From an uncultured Clostridia bacterium (lineage in GTDB: Bacteria; Bacillota; Clostridia; Oscillospirales; CAG-382), in the NCBI GenBank assembly GCA_944375955.1, contig CALWBE010000043.1:1-60207 (forward strand): a DNA stretch of 60,207 nucleotides, given 5' to 3'. Below are positions 41,015 through 50,062 of the stretch, piece after piece (the first letter of the stretch is position 1; each line of letters opens with the position of its first letter). A model generated the notes under the pieces. It had not been told where the DNA came from. It searched no databases and saw only the letters and a program-made list of their open reading frames with translations. The translations under genes and the position numbers were made by a program.

Positions 41015-41896
41015 ATGAGTATGAGGAAAAACAATATATCTGATAAAGTAAAAATTAAGCATAAAGCGGGAAATACAGTAAGTATAAGTCTTGTTTATTT
41101 GTTTTTATCGCTTTGGGCATTAGTTGTGCTGTTTCCGTTTTATTGGATGCTTCTGTCGTCAGTAAAAAGTTATAGCGCATATACTGCTGAATTTACACCG
41201 AAATTTTTTACTCTTTCTCCTACGCTTCAAAATTACAGAGAGGCATTTACAACCGTTCCGCTCGGAAGATATTTTATAAATACAGTTATTTTTACTGTAT
41301 TAACTACGGCAATTATGCTTGCAGTAATAATTTTTGCGGCTTATGCATTTTCAAGACTTGAGTTTAAGGGTAAAAATTTTGTTTTTATAGCATTTCTTTC
41401 TCTTATGATGATACCAAATGAGCTTGTGGTAATAACTAATTTTGTTACTATTACGAACCTTGATTTAAGAAATACTTTTACGGGATTAATACTGCCGTCG
41501 GTAGTTTCTGTTTTTTATATTTATTTGTTGAAAGAAAATTTCTCCCAGATTCCTGATGTTTTATACTATGCATCAAAAGTTGACGGTACATCTGATATAA
41601 AATATCTTTTAAAGGTAGTCGTTCCCATATCACGGCCAACGCTTGTTACCGTAGCAATATTGAAGATTATTGAGTGCTGGAATTCATACGTATGGCCGAG
41701 ACTAATAACAGACGATCAAAACTATTATCTTGTTTCCAACGGAATACAGGAGATACGTGAAAACGGTTTCGGCCGCGAAAATATACCTGCCATGATGGCT
41801 GCAGTGGTTGTTATATCGCTTCCTCTTATAATTATTTTTCTTGTGTTTCGCAGAAGAATAATGGAAGGCGTTTCGAGAGGGGGCATTAAAGGTTGA
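41015..41896 (+). CDS. Sugar ABC transporter permease, MalG/UgpE type
   Basis: The second permease, 293 residues with six hydrophobic segments. EAA loop LYYASKVDGTSDIKYLLKVV with VPISRP; the phrase NTVIFTVLTTAIMLAVIIFAAY is the usual conserved helix. It pairs with the preceding permease to form the translocation path. Its last codons overlap the start of the binding-protein gene (TTGA), so the two are translationally coupled. ATG 41015 is used; 41021 is a nearby alternative. Confidence 0.94.
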   Translation: MSMRKNNISDKVKIKHKAGNTVSISLVYLFLSLWALVVLFPFYWMLLSSVKSYSAYTAEFTPKFFTLSPTLQNYREAFTTVPLGRYFINTVIFTVLTTAIMLAVIIFAAYAFSRLEFKGKNFVFIAFLSLMMIPNELVVITNFVTITNLDLRNTFTGLILPSVVSVFYIYLLKENFSQIPDVLYYASKVDGTSDIKYLLKVVVPISRPTLVTVAILKIIECWNSYVWPRLITDDQNYYLVSNGIQEIRENGFGRENIPAMMAAVVVISLPLIIIFLVFRRRIMEGVSRGGIKG

Positions 41897-43509
41897 AACA
41901 AATAAAAAAAATTAGATATACGGCAGCGGCATTTATGATGATTTTGGCTGCAATTATATTATGCGGTTGCCATGGTTCTAAAGGAATGCGCGAATTTACA
42001 ATTCCTGAAGAATTTGATATTTCAAAAGATTATGAAATAACTTTTTGGGCAAAAAATGATACCAATAAAACGCAAACTCAGATATATGAGAATGCGATAA
42101 GCGAGTTTGAGAAGCTGTATCCGAATATAAAAGTAAATATTCGTTTATATACCGATTACGGAAGGATATATAATGACGTAATTACAAATATAACAACTGG
42201 AACAACCCCAAATGTATGCATAACATATCCTGATCATATAGCCACCTATCTTTTGGGCAATAATGTTGTCGTTCCGCTTGACAGTCTTATATCAAACGAG
42301 AAATATGGCCTTGGGGGAAGTAAGCTTAATTTTGATTCGCCGCAATATTCTGATATGATTTCTAAGTTTATGGATGAGTGCAGATTAAACGGAAATTATT
42401 ATGCTTTGCCGTTTATGAGATCTACGGAAGCCTGTTATGTGAATAAAACATATGTTGAAAAATTGGGATATACACTTCCGGAAATTTTAACATGGGATTT
42501 TGTATGGGAAGTATCAGATGCTGCTGCAAAGAAAAATTCCGACGGAACATATGCAATAAATGGACAGAGTGTTATGATACCGTTTATATATAAGTCTACG
42601 GATAACATGATGATACAGATGCTCAGGCAAAAAAACGCAGGATATTCTAATGAAGACGGAGATATTCTGATATTCAATGATATTACGAAAGGTTTGCTTG
42701 AAAATATTGCGGAGCATGTCAGAACCGGAGCTTTTTCTACATTTAAAATTTCAAGTTATCCTGCAAACTTTTTAAATGCCGGACAGTGTATATTTGCTAT
42801 AGATTCTACGGCAGGGGCAACATGGATGGGAACAAACGCTCCTTTATTAGATATAAGCGAAGATAAGATAGTAGATTTTGAAACAGAAGTAATGCTGATA
42901 CCGCAGTTTGATATCGAAAATCCGCAGATGATATCACAAGGACCGTCAATTTGCATATTTAATAAAAGCGATCCTCAGGAAGTTCTTGCATCATGGCTGT
43001 TTGCTCAGTATTTAATTACAAATGATGTGCAGATATCGTATGCAAAGACCGAGGGATATATACCGGTAACATCAAAAGCGCAGAATTCAGAGGAATATAC
43101 CGACTATATTTCCAAGATGGGGGAAGATAATGAGGTATATTATGATGTAAAGATAAAGGCGTCAAAATTGCTTATGGATAATATAGACAACACTTTTGTT
43201 ACGGCAGTGTTCCCTGGTTCGGCATCTTTGAGAGACGCAGCCGGACAGCTGATAGAAAATACTGTAAAGTCCGTGAGACGCAGCGAAACGGTAGATGATG
43301 CGTATTTTGAAAAGCTTTATGACGATATGAATGCTCTTTACCGCCTTGACAGTTTGTCGGAAGGAAGCATTGTAAATGCAGAAGAAAAAAATTCCGAACC
43401 TCTTCCGTTAACTTCAAAGATAATACTGGCAGTGTTGGCAGGCGCGTGGATTTTTATAATTCTTTATTATATTGTGAGTGTAATAAAAAGACAAAAAATC
43501 AAAAAATAG
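41893..43509 (+). CDS. Extracellular sugar-binding lipoprotein with C-terminal membrane helix
   Basis: A solute-binding protein of 538 residues. Start is TTG 41893 overlapping the permease stop. The signal sequence ends in a lipobox-like LCGC with Cys26 as the likely lipid anchor. The mature part shows the family-1 binding fold (ITFWAKNDTNKTQTQIYENA, FEKLYPNIKVNIRL, GTTPNVCITYPDH). After residue 500 comes a linker and a strong hydrophobic helix (IILAVLAGAWIFIILYYIV) followed by basic residues, which would fix the C-terminus in the membrane. Binding proteins usually end without a helix, so this one may be anchored at both ends. Substrate unknown; alpha-galactosides are possible from the GH27 neighbour. 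Confidence 0.9.
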   Translation: MKQIKKIRYTAAAFMMILAAIILCGCHGSKGMREFTIPEEFDISKDYEITFWAKNDTNKTQTQIYENAISEFEKLYPNIKVNIRLYTDYGRIYNDVITNITTGTTPNVCITYPDHIATYLLGNNVVVPLDSLISNEKYGLGGSKLNFDSPQYSDMISKFMDECRLNGNYYALPFMRSTEACYVNKTYVEKLGYTLPEILTWDFVWEVSDAAAKKNSDGTYAINGQSVMIPFIYKSTDNMMIQMLRQKNAGYSNEDGDILIFNDITKGLLENIAEHVRTGAFSTFKISSYPANFLNAGQCIFAIDSTAGATWMGTNAPLLDISEDKIVDFETEVMLIPQFDIENPQMISQGPSICIFNKSDPQEVLASWLFAQYLITNDVQISYAKTEGYIPVTSKAQNSEEYTDYISKMGEDNEVYYDVKIKASKLLMDNIDNTFVTAVFPGSASLRDAAGQLIENTVKSVRRSETVDDAYFEKLYDDMNALYRLDSLSEGSIVNAEEKNSEPLPLTSKIILAVLAGAWIFIILYYIVSVIKRQKIKK

Positions 43510-43511
43510 TT

Positions 43512-43540
43512 TTGACAATTTGAAAATATTGTTGTATAAT
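43512..43540 (+). promoter_or_regulatory. Promoter of the lipoprotein gene at 43605
   Basis: TTGACA (43512-43517) and TATAAT (43535-43540), both perfect, are separated by 17 bp. Confidence 0.85.
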
Positions 43541-43604
43541 ATATCGGTAAATTATGGGTGTGCATATTTATGCCGCTCAAATAAATATTTAAGGAGAGAT
43601 AAAA

Positions 43605-44360
43605 ATGAAAAAAATTCTTTTATCGCTTTTAGCTGTTTTGCTTGTATTCTCATTTGCTGGATGCGCTGATAATACAGAAAACGGCGGAAATGATACCCCG
43701 GATGTAAAATCTGAGGGCGTTATGACATATGATGAATATGTTGCTGCCGATATCGACACGGAAGTTGTTGTTGAAACATACGTGCAGGCAAAGCAGGCAT
43801 GGTGGGAGGATAAGGCTACTCTCTATACTCAGGATAAAGATGGCGCATATTTTATTTATGAAATGGCTTGTTCTGAGGAAGATTATGAAAAGCTTACTCC
43901 CGGAACAAAAATCAAAGTTACAGGTTACAAAGCTGAATGGTCAGGTGAAATTGAAATAATAGATGCTACATTTGAGATCCAAGAAGGAAATTATATTGCA
44001 GAGGCACTTGATGTAACATCACTTCTCGGAACCGATGAACTTATTAACCATCAGAATGAATTTGTATCTTTTAAAGGCATGACTGTTGAAGCTGCCGGAC
44101 AGGACGAGGAAGGAAATGACGTTGCATTCCTTTATAAATGGGATGGCTCTGGTCAGGACGGCGATGATCTTTATTTCAACGTTTCAAAGGATGGAAAGAC
44201 ATATACATTTACCGTAGAGTCTTATCTGTGCGATAATACTACAGATGTTTACTCTGCTGTAAAAGCTCTTAATATCGGAGATACCGTTGATATGGAAGGA
44301 TTCCTTTACTGGTATGAAGGAGTAAATCCGCATATTACTTCATTAACTGTTACTGAGTAA
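43605..44360 (+). CDS. Lipoprotein with OB-fold-like domains
   Basis: A 251-residue secreted lipoprotein: signal MKKILLSLLAVLLVFSFAGC with the lipid Cys at 20. The mature part has two similar beta-rich units (VVVETYVQAKQAWWEDKATLYTQ, GTKIKVTGYKAEWSGEIEI; then NEFVSFKGMTVEA, IGDTVDMEGFLYWYEG) that look like OB-fold domains of the kind found in bacterial surface lipoproteins. No catalytic motif is evident. AAGGAG lies upstream of ATG 43605. It has its own promoter and a strong terminator, so it is not part of the ABC operon. Function unknown. Confidence 0.85.
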   Translation: MKKILLSLLAVLLVFSFAGCADNTENGGNDTPDVKSEGVMTYDEYVAADIDTEVVVETYVQAKQAWWEDKATLYTQDKDGAYFIYEMACSEEDYEKLTPGTKIKVTGYKAEWSGEIEIIDATFEIQEGNYIAEALDVTSLLGTDELINHQNEFVSFKGMTVEAAGQDEEGNDVAFLYKWDGSGQDGDDLYFNVSKDGKTYTFTVESYLCDNTTDVYSAVKALNIGDTVDMEGFLYWYEGVNPHITSLTVTE

Positions 44361-44399
44361 TGTTGTATTATAGAAATATTTGAATTTTTAGCATTAAAA

Positions 44400-44442
44400 A
44401 CTGCCCCGTATAGGTTTTCAACACCTATACGGGGCAGTTTAT
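44400..44442. terminator. Bidirectional terminator between the lipoprotein and DUF1846 genes
   Basis: ACTGCCCCGTATAGGT pairs with ACCTATACGGGGCAGT, a 16-bp perfect stem with a short loop, with A/T tracts on both sides. Confidence 0.9.
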
Positions 44443-44459
44443 TTTAAGTAAAAATCTAA

Positions 44460-45953
44460 TTATCTTCCGTGAAACAACTTTTTAGTCTGATATTTAGGCT
44501 CACATGTCAGCCTTATACCAAGTTTGCGGTAAGTGTCCTGATCTACCTGAGCAAGAATGACAGTAGAATGAGCTTCGCAGTCCCTAAGCTCGCGAAGAGC
44601 ATTAAAAGCTTTTTTTGCAGTCTCACTGCCGGCAGCGCTGATAGATAGAGCTACAAGGGTTTCGTCCGAATGAAGCCTTGGGTTGTGATTGCCAAGCATG
44701 TTAGTTTTAAGAGACTGAACGGGTTCAATTATTTCTCGTCTTATAACCGGTACAGTTTTCTCAATCCCTGCAATAGCTTTTGCTGCATTTAAAAGGGCAG
44801 CAGACGAAGCGCCAAACAGCTGACTGGTTTTTCCTGTTACTATCCTTCCGTCAGGAAGCTCTATAGCGACGGCGGGTTGACCTTCAGTAGCTTCGCTTTT
44901 GGCAAGGGCAACTGAAGCACATTTTCTGTCTTCAGGAGTAATTTCAGCCTGTTTCATCAATAATTCTATTTTGTTTACGGTATCATCAGTATCTATGCCT
45001 ATTCTGCGGTTGCAGAGAGCTGTGTAATATCGGCGTATAATTTCTTCACGTGACGCTTTGCACACGATATCGTTATCTACTATAGCATAGCCAGCCATGT
45101 TTACACCCATGTCTGTAGGCGATTTATAAGGGCTTTTTCCTGCAATTTTCTCAAAAATTGCATTAAGAACCGGGAAAATTTCAACATCACGGTTATAATT
45201 TACGGCAGTTTCGCCGTAAGCCTCAAGATGAAACGGATCAATCATATTTATATCGTTGAGATCCGCGGTAGCCGCTTCATATGCAAGATTTACAGGATGC
45301 TTAAGAGGAATATTCCATATAGGGAAAGTTTCAAACTTTGCATATCCTGCCGATATTCCTCTCTTGTGCTCATGATAAAGCTGAGAAAGACAAGTTGCCA
45401 TTTTCCCGCTGCCCGGACCGGGAGCCGTAATAACTACAAGAGGACGTGTAGTTTCTATGTAATCATTTTTACCGAGCCCTTCCTCGCTTACTATGTGTTT
45501 AACGTTAAGTGGATATCCTTCGATAGGATAATGCAGGAAAACACGTATGCCGAGATCTTCAAGCTTGCGCTTGAATTTTTGTGCGGCCGGCTGACCGCTG
45601 AACTGAGCTATGACAACACTGCCGACATATAATCCTATTCCTGTAAATGCGTCATAAAGCCGTAAAACATCCGCGTCATAAGTAATTCCCAGATCGCTGC
45701 GCATTTTGCTTTTCTCGATGTCAGACGCGTTTATTACCATAACGATTTCAACTTTGTCAGCCATTTTTTTAAGCATTTGAACTTTAATATCGGGAGAAAA
45801 TCCCGGAAGCACTCTCGATGCATGATAATCGTCGAAAAGTTTTCCGCCGAATTCCAGATAAAGTTTTCCGCCGAATTGATTTATTCGGTTTTTTATGTGT
45901 TCAGATTGTTTTGAAATATAAATATCTTTATCAAAACCTAATTTTAGACCCAT
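44460..45953 (-). CDS. DUF1846 family protein
   Basis: A 497-residue soluble protein of the DUF1846 family, widespread in Firmicutes and of unknown function. Recognisable segments are GFDKDIYISKQSEHI near the start, RLYLEFGGKLFDD-like KLYLEFGGKLFDDYHASRVL, VVITAPGPGSGKMATCLSQ (a P-loop-like turn) and SPTDMGVNMAGYAI. The C-terminal third binds a metal or nucleotide in structural-genomics relatives. ATG 45953 follows GGAGGCAATT; the frame runs on to 45998. It stands alone next to the glutamine synthetase gene. Confidence 0.92.
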   Translation of the reverse strand: MGLKLGFDKDIYISKQSEHIKNRINQFGGKLYLEFGGKLFDDYHASRVLPGFSPDIKVQMLKKMADKVEIVMVINASDIEKSKMRSDLGITYDADVLRLYDAFTGIGLYVGSVVIAQFSGQPAAQKFKRKLEDLGIRVFLHYPIEGYPLNVKHIVSEEGLGKNDYIETTRPLVVITAPGPGSGKMATCLSQLYHEHKRGISAGYAKFETFPIWNIPLKHPVNLAYEAATADLNDINMIDPFHLEAYGETAVNYNRDVEIFPVLNAIFEKIAGKSPYKSPTDMGVNMAGYAIVDNDIVCKASREEIIRRYYTALCNRRIGIDTDDTVNKIELLMKQAEITPEDRKCASVALAKSEATEGQPAVAIELPDGRIVTGKTSQLFGASSAALLNAAKAIAGIEKTVPVIRREIIEPVQSLKTNMLGNHNPRLHSDETLVALSISAAGSETAKKAFNALRELRDCEAHSTVILAQVDQDTYRKLGIRLTCEPKYQTKKLFHGR

Positions 45954-46123
45954 AATTGCCTCCACGTAGATCTCAATGTATACACTAACACTAAACAAAC
46001 ATTATAATACAAAATTTTACATTTTTTTTAATATAATATGTAAAAAAATCATAAACACGGCGCCTGAATCTTTAAAGAAACAGACGCCGAAATAAAATCA
46101 TTAACATTAAGGGTTTATTTCGA

Positions 46124-48214
46124 TTATACAGAGAACAGAAGATCGCTGTAGGTTGGGAATGGCCAATATTTTTCGGAAACACGGCTTTCCATACTGTCAG
46201 CAATTTTTCTTGCCTCTTCCATAGTTGGGACAAGAGTGTCACGAATATATTTTGCTTTAGACATCATGTCATCAAGTTTATTTAAAGTGGTAAGCTGAGA
46301 TGAAATATCGCATGATTTTTTGTGAAGCGCAACATTTTTTTCTGAAAGCTCTCCAGCCAGCTCTTTTTCAAGCAGGCATGATTCGTATGAGAGAATTTCA
46401 CATTTTGCAGAAGCGGTAGAACATAATTCATTTATATATGAGCTTACTGCAGGGACTATCTGTTTATTTATCATGTCAAGCATTGCCAGAGCTTCAATAT
46501 TTATAGTTTTGACATAATTTTCAATATATATTTCATAACGGGAGTGCATTTCAGCTTCAGTATATACGCCGAAAGAAGTAAATAAGTCTATGTTTTTCTT
46601 CTTAATAAAATAAGGAAAAGCATCCACTGATGTTTTAAGATTTAAAAGCCCTCGTGATTCAGCTTCTTTCACCCATTCTTGGCTGTAATTGTTTCCGTTA
46701 AATATTATTCTTTTATGTTCTTTAATAGTTTTTATTATAAGTTCATTTAAAGCGTGAGTAAAGTCGTCAGCTGCTTCAAGAATGTCAGCAAATTCAGACA
46801 GTTCTTTCGCAACGATAGTATTTAAGACCACATTTGGGGTAGAAATGGAAGCGGATGAGCCTACAGAACGAAATTCAAATTTATTTCCGGTAAAAGCGAA
46901 AGGACTTGTGCGGTTTCTGTCCGTGGTATCACGAGCAAATCTCGGTAAGACGTGTACGCCTATACGCATATCTTCTTTTTCTTTCTGAGCGTATGCTTTG
47001 CCGCTTTCTATACTTTCGAGTATTTCTGCAAGTTCATCTCCGAGAGACATCGAAATAATTGCAGGAGGCGCCTCATTAGCGCCTAATCTGTGATCATTTC
47101 CAGGACTTGAAACAGACACTCGGAGTATATCCTGATATTCGTCAACTGCTTTTATAACAGCGACAAGAAACAGCATAAACTGTGCGTTCTCAATAGGAGA
47201 ATCTCCGGGTTCAAGCAGATTTACTCCTTCGTTTGTGGAAAGCGCCCAGTTGTTGTGCTTTCCGCTTCCGTTTACTCCGGCAAAAGGCTTTTCATGAAGC
47301 AGACACTCAAGACCGTGCCTCCTTGCAACAGTTCGCATCATTTCCATCATAAGTTGGTTATGATCTGTGGCAAGATTTGTAGAAGTATATATAGGAGCAA
47401 GTTCGTGCTGAGATGGAGCTACTTCATTATGCTCAGTTTTAGCAAGGATGCCAAGTTTCCAAAGTTCCTCATCAAGCTCTTTCATAAAAGCTGAGATTCT
47501 TGGTTTTATAGCTCCATAATAATGAGCTTCCATATCCTGACTTTTTGGTGGCTTTGCTCCGAAAAGTGTTCTTCCGCAAAAAATCAGATCACGGCGCTTG
47601 TCGTATAATTCTTTATCTACGATAAAATATTCCTGTTCAGCTCCGACAGTAGCAGTCACACGAGTTGTGGTGGTATCTCCGAAAAGCCGGAGAATTCTGA
47701 GTGCCTGACGGTTTAAGACTTCATTTGAACGAAGCAAAGGAGTTTTCTTATCGAGAGCGTCTCCTGAATATGAGCAGAACACAGTAGGAATACAAAGCGT
47801 TCTGTCTTTGATAAAAGCATAAGCAGTAGGATCCCAAGCGGTATAGCCTCTTGCTTCAAAAGTGGCGCGAAGACCACCGGACGGAAAGCTGGAAGCATCA
47901 GATTCTCCCTTTACAAGTTCCTTACCAGAAAATTCGAGAATGACGCTGCCGTCTCCGAGAGGTGATATAAAGCTGTCATGCTTTTCGGCTGTATACCCTG
48001 TCATTGGCTGAAACCAATGAGTAAAGTGAGTTGCGCCTTTCTCAACCGCCCAATCTTTCATAGCACTTGCCACTACATTCGCGATACTTTTATCAAGACT
48101 TTTTCCGTTTTCTCGAGTTTTTTTCAAAGCCTTGTAGGTATCCTTTGGCAAACGCTCACGCATTACTCTGTCATTAAAAACAAGACTCCCAAAAATATCA
48201 TTTATGGAACTCAT
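46124..48214 (-). CDS. glnN: Glutamine synthetase type III
   Basis: A 696-residue glutamine synthetase of the large type III (GSIII) class, which forms glutamine from glutamate, ammonia and ATP. Conserved blocks are GGLRATFEARGYTAWDPTA, TATVGAEQEYFIVDK, TEHNEVAPSQHELAPIY, the loop GVNGSGKHNNWALST and FEFRSVGSSAS, with metal-binding Glu and His residues. The C-terminal helical domain is typical of GSIII. ATG 48214 follows TTGGGGGT and starts the family N-terminus (MSSINDIFGSLVFND), although the frame is open to 48334. A leader hairpin and strong promoter lie upstream. Confidence 0.96.
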   Translation of the reverse strand: MSSINDIFGSLVFNDRVMRERLPKDTYKALKKTRENGKSLDKSIANVVASAMKDWAVEKGATHFTHWFQPMTGYTAEKHDSFISPLGDGSVILEFSGKELVKGESDASSFPSGGLRATFEARGYTAWDPTAYAFIKDRTLCIPTVFCSYSGDALDKKTPLLRSNEVLNRQALRILRLFGDTTTTRVTATVGAEQEYFIVDKELYDKRRDLIFCGRTLFGAKPPKSQDMEAHYYGAIKPRISAFMKELDEELWKLGILAKTEHNEVAPSQHELAPIYTSTNLATDHNQLMMEMMRTVARRHGLECLLHEKPFAGVNGSGKHNNWALSTNEGVNLLEPGDSPIENAQFMLFLVAVIKAVDEYQDILRVSVSSPGNDHRLGANEAPPAIISMSLGDELAEILESIESGKAYAQKEKEDMRIGVHVLPRFARDTTDRNRTSPFAFTGNKFEFRSVGSSASISTPNVVLNTIVAKELSEFADILEAADDFTHALNELIIKTIKEHKRIIFNGNNYSQEWVKEAESRGLLNLKTSVDAFPYFIKKKNIDLFTSFGVYTEAEMHSRYEIYIENYVKTINIEALAMLDMINKQIVPAVSSYINELCSTASAKCEILSYESCLLEKELAGELSEKNVALHKKSCDISSQLTTLNKLDDMMSKAKYIRDTLVPTMEEARKIADSMESRVSEKYWPFPTYSDLLFSV

Positions 48215-48225
48215 AGAATACCCCC

Positions 48226-48268
48226 AAAATAAATAAAGGCACTGCAAAAAGAGAACTGTGCAGTGTCT
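48226..48268 (-). promoter_or_regulatory. Leader hairpin of glnN, possible attenuator
   Basis: On the minus strand AGACACTGCA (48259-48268) pairs with TGCAGTGCCT (48237-48246) with one G-T pair, followed by TTATTTATTTT just before the ribosome site. It lies fully inside the predicted 60-base leader and may act as a terminator or block translation. Confidence 0.5.
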
Positions 48269-48281
48269 CAATATTAAAAAT

Positions 48282-48310
48282 ATTATACTAAATGTGGTTT
48301 TATTTGTCAA
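48282..48310 (-). promoter_or_regulatory. Promoter of glnN
   Basis: On the minus strand TTGACA (48305-48310) and TATAAT (48282-48287), both perfect, are separated by 17 bp. Confidence 0.88.
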
Positions 48311-48402
48311 GTGATTTGAGGAAAATCCTGGCATTATGAAATTTTATGTTAAAATTAAAAAAAACAGCAAATAATCTGCTATGTGGATAGGGAGGGGATA
48401 TT

Positions 48403-50010
48403 ACGGATAAAAAGCGAGTGTGTATAGTATATTTTATATTTCTCTTTGCAGTAATAATGGTATGTGCGAGGTTGTTCGTTATTTCAGATAGCGGCTCCGA
48501 AGCGAATTATGTCTTGTCCGGTCAATATACGCGGAGAATGGACATAGCAGAAAGACATGGATTTATATTTGACAGAAACGGAGTGATACTTGATCATATT
48601 CAAAATGGATATATCTTGTTTGTTGATCCTTCACGCGAAGATGCATCAGAGTATTATGAAACTGCGGAAAAGCTGTCAGATGCTACAGATATGCAGGAGT
48701 CATATTTTATAGAAAAATTATTTTCCGGTGCACCGTTTACAGTTGCTGCAAAAAGTGAAACAGAAGATAATACAGTGTTATGCTATGAAAAATATGACAG
48801 TACTGACGGGGAGTTTTTGTGTCACGTTTTAGGTTATAATGACTCTGAAGGAAACGGTATGTCAGGAATATGCAAAGCATATTCTGAATTTTTATCGGAA
48901 TATACATCGGGAGAAGTTTTTGCGAGATACGAGGCAGATGCAACTGGTGCTGTTATGAACGATACATCAGCAGAAATTCATGATTCCGGATATACTGAAG
49001 AAAATGGAATTTATTTGACTATAGATGCCGATATACAGAAAATAGCAGAAGAAATCAGCAATGAGGTTCTTGATATGGGAGCTGTTGTAATTCAGGATAC
49101 AGTCAGCGGAGAGATCCTTGCGCTTGCATCAAGGCCTGCATATGACAGAGGAAATGTAGCGGAATATCTATTGTCAGAACGCGGAGAACTGCTGAACCGT
49201 TGTTTTATGGGGTATACCCCGGGTTCTGTTTTTAAAACAGTAGTTGCAGTATGCGCGCTTGAGGAAGACAGTGGATATGCTGACAAGAAATACGAATGTA
49301 CCGGGGTAATAGATGTTTCAGGCGAAAAAATAAAATGCCATAATATTTTAGGACATGGAGAACTTGATATGAAAGAGGCGTTTGCGCAGTCATGTAATCC
49401 GTATTTTATAGATTTGGGACTTACAGTTGGAATTGACAATATTCTTTCAGAAGTAAAAAAATTAGGCGTTGGTGCATATGACAGCATAAATCTTCTACCG
49501 GTTTCAGAAGGGAATCTTCCTACTGAAGGATTAAATTTTCCGGCTCAGGTTGCAAACACTTCTGTAGGTCAGGGGGATGTGCTGCTTACTCCAGTTCAGG
49601 TTTGTTCAATAATGTCAACAGCTGCCACAGGCATTTATCATAAGCCGTCAATAGTTTCTAAGCTGGTTTCATACGGTGAGGAAACAGAATATGGAGGCAC
49701 AGAAGGAACAAGGGTTATAAGTGAGAAAACTGTTTCTGCACTCAGCGAAATGTTGCTAAGCTGTGTTGAAGACGGAACCGGATATAGAGCTAAATCCGAC
49801 ATAGTAAATATTTCGGGAAAAACTGCTACAGCACAAAGCGGTCAGATAAAAGATGATAAAGAGGTAATACATTCTTGGTTTGCAGGTTATTTTCCGTCAG
49901 AGAATCCCAAGTATACAATGTGCGTGCTTTGTGACGGAAACGGTGAGGAAAATGAAAATCCGGCGGTTATATTTAAAAAAATAGCGGAGCTTATATCTGA
50001 AAACGAATAA
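48403..50010 (+). CDS. Penicillin-binding protein transpeptidase (PBP2/SpoVD-like), start codon unusual
   Basis: A class B penicillin-binding protein. One N-terminal membrane helix (VCIVYFIFLFAVIMVCARLFV), a dimerisation region with RRMDIAERHGFIFDRNG, and a transpeptidase domain with SxxK in TPGSVFKTV, SCNP as SxN and SGKTATAQSG as the KTG-type motif (KTA here). It cross-links peptidoglycan, perhaps during sporulation or division. The first standard start in frame is GTG 48418, 20 bases after the ribosome site GGAGGGG (48391-48397). ACG 48403 is ideally spaced (5 bases) and opens T-DKKRVCIVYF, just where MDKKR would be expected. Either ACG is used or ATG has mutated to ACG. Confidence 0.85.
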   Translation, partial: TDKKRVCIVYFIFLFAVIMVCARLFVISDSGSEANYVLSGQYTRRMDIAERHGFIFDRNGVILDHIQNGYILFVDPSREDASEYYETAEKLSDATDMQESYFIEKLFSGAPFTVAAKSETEDNTVLCYEKYDSTDGEFLCHVLGYNDSEGNGMSGICKAYSEFLSEYTSGEVFARYEADATGAVMNDTSAEIHDSGYTEENGIYLTIDADIQKIAEEISNEVLDMGAVVIQDTVSGEILALASRPAYDRGNVAEYLLSERGELLNRCFMGYTPGSVFKTVVAVCALEEDSGYADKKYECTGVIDVSGEKIKCHNILGHGELDMKEAFAQSCNPYFIDLGLTVGIDNILSEVKKLGVGAYDSINLLPVSEGNLPTEGLNFPAQVANTSVGQGDVLLTPVQVCSIMSTAATGIYHKPSIVSKLVSYGEETEYGGTEGTRVISEKTVSALSEMLLSCVEDGTGYRAKSDIVNISGKTATAQSGQIKDDKEVIHSWFAGYFPSENPKYTMCVLCDGNGEENENPAVIFKKIAELISENE

Positions 50011-50011
50011 T

Positions 50012-50049
50012 AAAAAGCGAAGCCCTTTTAATGAGGACTTCGCTTTTTT
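50012..50049. terminator. Bidirectional terminator between the PBP gene and htpG
   Basis: AAAAAGCGAAG (50012-50022) pairs with CTTCGCTTTTT (50038-50048), an 11-bp stem with A- and T-tracts in its arms. Confidence 0.85.
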
Positions 50050-50062
50050 GGGAAATTAATCA

